NCBI RefSeq assembly: GCF_024519455.1
Contig: NZ_JALJRY010000028.1
Location: forward strand, 62,001-126,000
Length of the DNA stretch: 64,000 nt
From: Streptomyces sp. STR69
GTDB taxonomy: Bacteria; Actinomycetota; Actinomycetes; Streptomycetales; Streptomycetaceae
Direction of reading: 5' to 3'
The position numbers were made by a program, and so were the translations under genes. The notes below the pieces were generated by a model. That model ran no database searches and had not been told where the DNA came from. It saw only the letters and a list, made by a program, of their open reading frames with translations. Each line of letters starts with the position of its first letter. The stretch's first letter is position 1. Positions 58,779 through 64,000 of the stretch are shown here, piece after piece.

Positions 58779-59636
58779 TCAGCGCGCGTACTCCTTCGCG
58801 ATGTCCGCGATGAACTGATGCGACTGATCCACGTTCAGGGCCTGGGCGCGCAGATGCTCGTACATGACGCTGTACTTCTGCACATCGGCCGCCTTCTCCA
58901 GGTACAGGTCGCTGGTGACACCCTCGATGTACACGACGCTGGAGTCCGCCGCGTCCGGGAACTCCAGGATGGCGTACTGGCCGTTGAGACCGGGGTGCGC
59001 GCCCACCTCGTACGGCAGCACCTGCACGGTGACGTGCGGGAGTTGGGACATCTCGGCGAGATTCTCCAACTGCTCGCGCATCACCTGACGGCCCCCGACG
59101 ACCCGGCGCAGCGCCGCCTCGTCCAGCACCGTCCACAGGCGCAGCGGGGACTCCGCGGCGGAGACCCGCTCCTGCCGGCGCAGCCGCACCTCGACCCGCT
59201 TCTGGATGTCGCTCGGCGAGGTCTCGGGCAGCGCGCCCCGGATGAGCGCCTCGGCGTAGGGCCGGGTCTGCAGCAGGCCGGGGATGATCTGCGGTTCGTA
59301 GGCCCGCAGTGAGGCCGCGTCCGTCTCCAGGCCGATGTAGACGCTGTACGGGATGTCGCCGAAGGAGTGCCACCAGCCCTGCTGGCGCGAGTCCTTGGCC
59401 ATCTGCATCAGCGAGTCGACGATCCGGACGTCCTCGACCTCGTAGACCCCGCACAGATCGCGGACGTCACGCTGGCTGATGCTGCGCCGGCCGTTCTCCA
59501 GCCGGCTGATCTTCGACTGCGACACCAGCAGCCGCTCGGCGACCTCTTCGGCCGTCATGCCCTTGAGCTCGCGGAGCCGACGCAACTCCTGGCCCAACCG
59601 GCGTCGCCTGACGGTGGGATTGACACTTGACGCCAC
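58779..59636 (-). CDS. XRE-family HTH regulator with DUF5753 domain
   Basis: The 285-residue protein has an N-terminal XRE HTH (KGMTAEEVAERLLVSQSKIS, then RLENGRRSISQRDV) and the DUF5753 ligand-binding region (LRAYEPQIIPGLLQTRPYAE; VTVQVLPYEVGAHPG). GTG 59636 (VASSVNPTVRRRR) is the usual family start, with GGAGG eleven bases upstream; ATG 59660 and an earlier start at 59675 remain possible. It probably controls itself and the DUF397 gene, as in whiJ-like developmental loci. Confidence 0.92.
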   Translation of the reverse strand: MASSVNPTVRRRRLGQELRRLRELKGMTAEEVAERLLVSQSKISRLENGRRSISQRDVRDLCGVYEVEDVRIVDSLMQMAKDSRQQGWWHSFGDIPYSVYIGLETDAASLRAYEPQIIPGLLQTRPYAEALIRGALPETSPSDIQKRVEVRLRRQERVSAAESPLRLWTVLDEAALRRVVGGRQVMREQLENLAEMSQLPHVTVQVLPYEVGAHPGLNGQYAILEFPDAADSSVVYIEGVTSDLYLEKAADVQKYSVMYEHLRAQALNVDQSHQFIADIAKEYAR

Positions 59637-59659
59637 GGGAACGTGCACCTCCGGCTGCA

Positions 59660-59737
59660 TGCCTCTACTTGCCACTGCTTATTGCCACTTGCCACTACTT
59701 GCCGCTACTTGCTGCTCACTGCTTGCCACTTTGCGTA
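59660..59737. repeat. Degenerate TTGCCACT/TTGCTGCT repeats upstream of the XRE gene
   Basis: TTGCCACT-type octamers recur about eight times (CTTGCCAC, TTGCCACT, CTTGCCGCT, CTTGCTGCT). The run overlaps the upstream candidate starts of the XRE gene, which argues for the later GTG start. Its length is likely to vary by slippage. Confidence 0.6.
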
Positions 59738-59845
59738 TCTGCTGTTGAGCAGACTGCCACCAAGGTGGTTTCTACCGCTGGGAAACGGTGGATATGCGGC
59801 AGGTACGAGCCAGGTTCCGGTTGCCCACGGCGTCCGTAGATGCGG

Positions 59846-59889
59846 CCGAGCGGGGTGGAGTGACGTTACGTCTACTCCACCCCGCTCGG
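59846..59889 (-). terminator. Strong hairpin after the GPP34 gene
   Basis: The perfect 16-bp arms CCGAGCGGGGTGGAGT (59846-59861) and ACTCCACCCCGCTCGG (59874-59889) enclose GACGTTACGTCT, which can pair further. It lies about 150 bp after the minus-strand GPP34 stop in the gap 59738-60041, which holds no gene. Confidence 0.65.
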
Positions 59890-60041
59890 ACCAGCGGCTC
59901 CCGAACCGGGTCTTGGGGACTGGCGGTGCGGCGGTACTGCGAGTGGTGCGGTACTGAGTGGTGCGTGCACTGCGGTCGTACGGTCCTGCGGTGGTGCGGT
60001 CCTGTCGTGCCTGATGCGGGCGTGTGCCGTGGAACTGCGGC

Positions 60042-60794
60042 TCAGTGAGCCACGGCGCGCGCCATGGTGCCGCGGTGCGGCTGCATCGGAACACCACGAG
60101 CCGGTTCCGGTGGCCTTGATCCGGGCGCGGCCTGACGGCCGGCCGGGGCCGGGCTACGACGTGGCTGTGCGGCCACACCGTTCTGGACGTCCATCACGGC
60201 GTGCGCCACGAGTCCGCCCATGGGGTCGTGCCTGATCAGGTCCCGCAGCCGGGAGCGGGACGAACGTCCCTCGTTACCCGGATACAGGTGCTTGCCCAGA
60301 CCCACCGCGTGCGCCAGTGCGGCGAGCGCGGCAGTCCGCGGGTCCGGCGGTACGCCGGTGCGGATCGCGGAATCGAGTCGCGCCCTGATCTCACGGCTGA
60401 TCTCGTTGTCCGTCGCCTGATAGCGAGTCGTGGGCAACACCCCGCACATCTGTCCCGCCACGGCATGCACCATGCCGCACCGCTCCAGATGCGAGAGGTA
60501 GGTCTGGCGAAGTCCCAGTCGGGGCCCGCCAATCCAGTTCACTGCACGCACGGGAGCGCCACGCCTTCGCAGCAACTCCAACGCACAGTCCAAAGTTGGA
60601 TCTCCGGTCGGCCGTGGCACGACCACGGCGATACGATCCCCGTCTGGGGCTATCCGTCCGGCCAGCGCCAGCTCCACTAGCTGTGCTCCGGCCAGACCGA
60701 GGTCGAGCGACTGCGGCTGCGCAGTGGTACCCGTGGCCGGGTCCAATGCCAGCAGTAGAAGCTCTTCCGGAAGAGTTCTGCGGCTCCTGCCCAT
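60042..60794 (-). CDS. GOLPH3/Vps74 (GPP34) family protein
   Basis: The 250-residue protein has the GPP34 fold: LPEELLLLALDPATG, LDLGLAGAQLVELALAGRIA, RQTYLSHLERCGMV and AALAHAVGLGKHLYPGNEGR. GGGGAGG lies five bases upstream of ATG 60794. Eukaryotic members bind phosphatidylinositol-4-phosphate on Golgi membranes. Many copies occur in Streptomyces, often near development genes, with unknown ligand. The C-terminal ~50 residues are Pro/Arg-rich and probably unstructured. Confidence 0.88.
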   Translation of the reverse strand: MGRSRRTLPEELLLLALDPATGTTAQPQSLDLGLAGAQLVELALAGRIAPDGDRIAVVVPRPTGDPTLDCALELLRRRGAPVRAVNWIGGPRLGLRQTYLSHLERCGMVHAVAGQMCGVLPTTRYQATDNEISREIRARLDSAIRTGVPPDPRTAALAALAHAVGLGKHLYPGNEGRSSRSRLRDLIRHDPMGGLVAHAVMDVQNGVAAQPRRSPAPAGRQAAPGSRPPEPARGVPMQPHRGTMARAVAH

Positions 60795-61085
60795 CCATGC
60801 CTCCCCGCGTGGATGAATGACAGGGTGACCCCTCTCACATCTGTCTGTCGAGAGTGCGTGACCGCTTCGTAGTGGAACCGGTAGGTATGTCGTTCTCGTC
60901 TACCGCAGGGGTTAAGCCCGCACACAGGACACTGGTACATGGTTCGGACAACGGTGTTTGATGCGTTGTCCGGGCTGCGGGTAAGAGATTTCCCAGCTGT
61001 TTTCAGCTGTTTTTGTAGCTGTCTCGGCTATCTCGGTCGGTTCGGTTGACGCACGGTGGGCGTGCGGCTCATGGAGGAGGCATCG

Positions 61086-63974
61086 GTGGCGGGCGAGTCC
61101 CCCGACAGGTCGAAGCAGCGCGAGTCGTCGGCAGAACCGACGCCGGGGAGCGCGAGTCCGGTTCCCGAGGCGAGGTCCGAACGCGACCCGCGCCTGGCGG
61201 TGGCCAGGGAGGCCACGTCGACGTCGTCCCAGCGCGGGGGTGTGGACACGGCGACGAAGATCTTCTCGATCCGTGAACTGCGGCCGGAGACGGCTGAGGA
61301 CGAGGAGAGGGGCGGCGAGGCCAACGGGGCGGGTGACGCCGGTGGGTCCGGTGGGTCCGGTGGGTCCGGTAGGGCCGGCGGGTCCCGTGAGGCGGTCGGC
61401 AGCGGCGAAGCCGGTGGCTCCGACGGTCCCGAGTCGGCCGACGGTCCCAGCTCCGCCGAAGGTGGCGAGTCCGCCGACGGTCCCGAGTCCGCCGAGGGTG
61501 GCGAGCGTCCCAAGGACGTCGAGTCCGCCGAGGGCGCCGACGTCTCGGCGGGCGATGAGGACGCTGAAACCGCCGAGGACGTCGATGCGCAGAACCCTTC
61601 CGCCGAGGGCAGCCCTGCGGGCGATGCCCGGCTGCGGGCGGCTGTGACGGCTTGGGTGTCGGGGGCGGACGAGCCGGACGGTTCGGCTGCGGAGGAACCT
61701 GCCGGCGCCGACGACGCGGGCGCGACGGACGCAGCGGGCGCGGCTTCTACGGCCGAGGACTCGGCGAAGTCCGCCGAGAGCGCGGAGACCGTGGTCGTGG
61801 CGACCCGCACGGCGAAGGACCGCCCCGAGGACGCTGAGGCCGCTGCGGAGACCGAGGAGGGCTCCGTGAGCGCCGCGGCGGCCGGGACGGCCGAGGCCGG
61901 GCAGGATGCCGAGACCGAGGACGAACCGCAGGACGCGGTTCCTGAGACCGCGGAAGCAGCCGACGAGGCCGAGGCCGAGGCTGCGTCCGACGAGATCACG
62001 GACGCCCGCCCTGAGGCCACCGGCACCCCTGAGGACGCGGTTCGCGACGCGGACGAGACTTCGGAGGCCGACGGGGACGCGGACGAGACTTCGGAGGCCG
62101 ACGGGGACGCGGACGAGGAACTACAGGACGCCGCACCCAACGCGTCCGAGGACGAACCGGAGGACACCGCACCCGACGCGCCCGACGCGTCCGCAGCCGA
62201 ACCGGAGGACACCGCACCCCGCGCGTCCGAAGACGAGCCGGAGGACGCGGCACCCGACGCCCCCGAAGACGCGGCAGGCGAGCCGGAAGACGCCGCCCCG
62301 GCCTCCGAGACCCCCGACCCCAACCCCGGCGCCGACCCGGACCCCGAACCGGAAGCCGCCGATGGCGCTGCCGCCCCACAGGCTCCAGCCGCACCCGGCG
62401 ACGCAACCCGCACGGGTGGTGCGGGTGGGAAAACCGGGGCGGGCGACGGCGTAGCCGCGGCGGTCGATCAGCCCACCGCCGTTTTCAAGGCCGTACGGCC
62501 GCCCAAGCCCGCGGTGGACCAGCCGACGACCACCCTCAAGGCTCCGCCCGCCCCCGAGGCCCACGCCGAGCGCACCAGCAAGTTCGTCGCGCTGAAGCCC
62601 CTCGACGAGCCCCGGGCGCCCCGTACGCCCCGCCCGGACGCCACCCGCCCCGTCGCTCAGGTCGGCCCCGAGCGCACCACCCAGCAGCCGCTTCCCCCGA
62701 AGCCCCCGCTGGACCTCCTCGCCGAACTGACCAACACCCCGCCACCCCCGCAGACCCCGGTCCGCACGGCGATCCGCAGGGTCAAGATCTGGACCCCGCT
62801 GGTCGTCCTGCTGGCGATCGCGTTTGCAGTAGTGCAGGCTCTGCGACCGCTGCCGACACCCTCCCTCACGCTGACCGCCGAGGACTCGTACACCTTCGAC
62901 GGCAGCAAGGCGAACCTCCCGTGGCCGAGCGAGGGCCAGGGCTGGATGGACGTCAACGGCATCGGCACGATGGGCAGCTTCGGCAAGCAGACGCCGGTCG
63001 CCATCGGTTCGGTCGCCAAGGCGATGACGGCGTACATCGTCCTCAAGGACCACCCGCTGAAGTCGGGCGCGGAGGGCGAGAAGATCACCGTGGACGCGAC
63101 CGCCGAGAAGGAGGGCGGTTACGACAAGGACGGCGAGTCCACCCTCAACACCGTCAAGGCCGGCGACGTCCTCACGGAGAAGCAGGCACTGTCGGCCATC
63201 ATGATCCCGTCGGCGAACAACATCGCGCGCCTGCTTGCGCGTTGGGACGCGGGCTCCGAGGCGGCGTTCATCAAGAAGATGAACGACACCGCCAAGGCGC
63301 TGGGGATGACGAACACGACGTACACCGACGCCTCGGGCCTGAAGGAGACCACGGTCTCCACCGCCGAGGACCAGGTGAAGCTGGGCAACCAACTGGTCAA
63401 GATCCAGGCGCTGATGGACATCACCAAGCTGCCGAGCTGGGTCGACCCGTCCGGCAAGAAGTGGACCAACTACAACCGCCTGGTGCCGTACAACGACTCG
63501 CTCGGCATCAAGACCGGCACCACCACCGCGGCCGGCGGCAACCTGCTCTTCGCCGCCACCAAGGAGGTCGGCGGTGAGACGGCCGTCGTCGTCGGCGCGA
63601 TCCTCGGCCAGCACACCGCGCCGATCATCGACACCGTCAACGCGGTCAGCAAGACGGCGATGCTCGCGGCGCAGGACGCCATGAAGTCGGCGAAGATCCT
63701 GAAGAAGGGCGATGTCGTCGGGTACGTCGACGACCAGCTCGGCGGTCACACCCCGGTCGTCGTCACCAAGGACGTCGCCGCGGTCGGCTGGGCGGGCCTC
63801 AAGGTGAAGCTGTCCTTCGCCCCCGACGCCGTACCGCACACCGCGAAGGCCGGTACCAAGGTGGGCACGCTCACCGTGGGCGACGGTTCGGGCGGCGCGG
63901 TCAAGGTGCCGGTCGCCCTGCAGAAGGATCTCGCGGAACCGGCCCTGACCGCGAAGCTGAAGCGTCTCGGCTGA
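61086..63974 (+). CDS. D-alanyl-D-alanine carboxypeptidase with long acidic cytoplasmic region
   Basis: The 962-residue protein has its enzymatic domain at the C-terminus: the SxxK motif in AIGSVAKAM (~642), SxN in PSANN (~708) and KTG in GIKTGTT (~809), the peptidase S11 (low-molecular-weight PBP) triad. One membrane helix (WTPLVVLLAIAFAVVQAL, ~565-585) places it outside the membrane. The first ~560 residues are extremely rich in Ala, Glu, Asp, Pro and Gly, with direct repeats (DADETSEADG twice). GTG 61086 is chosen because GGAGGAGG lies five bases upstream. It trims stem pentapeptides in peptidoglycan. The role of the cytoplasmic region is unknown. Confidence 0.93.
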   Translation: MAGESPDRSKQRESSAEPTPGSASPVPEARSERDPRLAVAREATSTSSQRGGVDTATKIFSIRELRPETAEDEERGGEANGAGDAGGSGGSGGSGRAGGSREAVGSGEAGGSDGPESADGPSSAEGGESADGPESAEGGERPKDVESAEGADVSAGDEDAETAEDVDAQNPSAEGSPAGDARLRAAVTAWVSGADEPDGSAAEEPAGADDAGATDAAGAASTAEDSAKSAESAETVVVATRTAKDRPEDAEAAAETEEGSVSAAAAGTAEAGQDAETEDEPQDAVPETAEAADEAEAEAASDEITDARPEATGTPEDAVRDADETSEADGDADETSEADGDADEELQDAAPNASEDEPEDTAPDAPDASAAEPEDTAPRASEDEPEDAAPDAPEDAAGEPEDAAPASETPDPNPGADPDPEPEAADGAAAPQAPAAPGDATRTGGAGGKTGAGDGVAAAVDQPTAVFKAVRPPKPAVDQPTTTLKAPPAPEAHAERTSKFVALKPLDEPRAPRTPRPDATRPVAQVGPERTTQQPLPPKPPLDLLAELTNTPPPPQTPVRTAIRRVKIWTPLVVLLAIAFAVVQALRPLPTPSLTLTAEDSYTFDGSKANLPWPSEGQGWMDVNGIGTMGSFGKQTPVAIGSVAKAMTAYIVLKDHPLKSGAEGEKITVDATAEKEGGYDKDGESTLNTVKAGDVLTEKQALSAIMIPSANNIARLLARWDAGSEAAFIKKMNDTAKALGMTNTTYTDASGLKETTVSTAEDQVKLGNQLVKIQALMDITKLPSWVDPSGKKWTNYNRLVPYNDSLGIKTGTTTAAGGNLLFAATKEVGGETAVVVGAILGQHTAPIIDTVNAVSKTAMLAAQDAMKSAKILKKGDVVGYVDDQLGGHTPVVVTKDVAAVGWAGLKVKLSFAPDAVPHTAKAGTKVGTLTVGDGSGGAVKVPVALQKDLAEPALTAKLKRLG

Positions 63975-64000
63975 CCCACGAGGCGCCGTACGTCACCGCA

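Noticed and set aside
61328..62110. GGTCCGGTG and other short tandem repeats as a mobile or regulatory repeat
   Set aside because: They stay in frame within the carboxypeptidase gene and are best explained as low-complexity coding sequence.

Overview
The window is high-GC actinobacterial DNA, almost certainly a Streptomyces chromosome. The flanks show third-position GC bias, GGAGG-type ribosome sites, GTG/TTG starts, XRE(DUF5753)/DUF397 pairs, a WhiB-like protein, DUF2637 and KorSA-like GntR proteins. A tRNA-Arg(CCT) gene has been used as an attachment site by a 42 kb integrative and conjugative element (ICE), bounded by perfect 48-bp direct repeats at 3986-4033 and 46015-46062.

Left flank (1-3957): the start of an MFS permease, then a minus-strand cluster of aldo/keto reductase, DUF998 membrane protein and NAD-dependent reductase, divergent from a TetR regulator. 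Two copies of one palindrome lie in the shared promoter region.

ICE, integration and first cargo block (3986-14259): a tyrosine integrase with a fused C-terminal GntR-type winged helix, then a likely defence island. The island holds a DUF4262 protein, a 1063-aa DUF4297-nuclease/STAND-ATPase/repeat protein of visibly lower GC, a translationally coupled two-gene membrane pair and other small membrane proteins.

ICE, conjugation and maintenance (14260-37545): a MobF/TraA relaxase-helicase with a coupled 56-aa coiled-coil gene; a GlxA/AraC regulator coupled to a membrane protein; a 175-bp dyad-symmetric array of GTCAGCG repeats; duplicated excisionase-like HTH genes flanking a KorSA-like GntR gene and a UTRA-only partner; WhiB; a DUF2637 Spd-like membrane protein; a TraB/FtsK-type DNA pump followed by a clt-like repeat cluster; a train of small plasmid-type genes separated by hairpins; and a primase-polymerase plus DnaB-N/DUF3987 replication pair. 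The element therefore appears to carry both a single-strand (relaxase) and a double-strand (TraB) DNA transfer apparatus.

ICE, second cargo block (37546-46014): an AT-richer three-gene minus-strand cassette encoding a small protein, a radical SAM/SPASM maturase and a 233-aa protein with 27 cysteines, most of them on a strict five-residue period. This is the best candidate for an undescribed system in the window, probably a ribosomally synthesised, radical-SAM-modified peptide. A second DUF4297-like nuclease/STAND/repeat defence protein and a decayed integrase fragment follow.

Right flank (46063-64000): a decayed methyltransferase, a Uma2-family nuclease, a 1276-aa TIR/STAND/TPR protein, a DUF475 (TerC-like) membrane protein, a FemAB/GNAT-like acyltransferase with a textbook terminator, an MFS exporter divergent from an ArsR/DUF5937 regulator, glutathione peroxidase, a MerR regulator, a DUF397/XRE pair, a GOLPH3/Vps74-like protein and a D,D-carboxypeptidase with a very long acidic cytoplasmic region.
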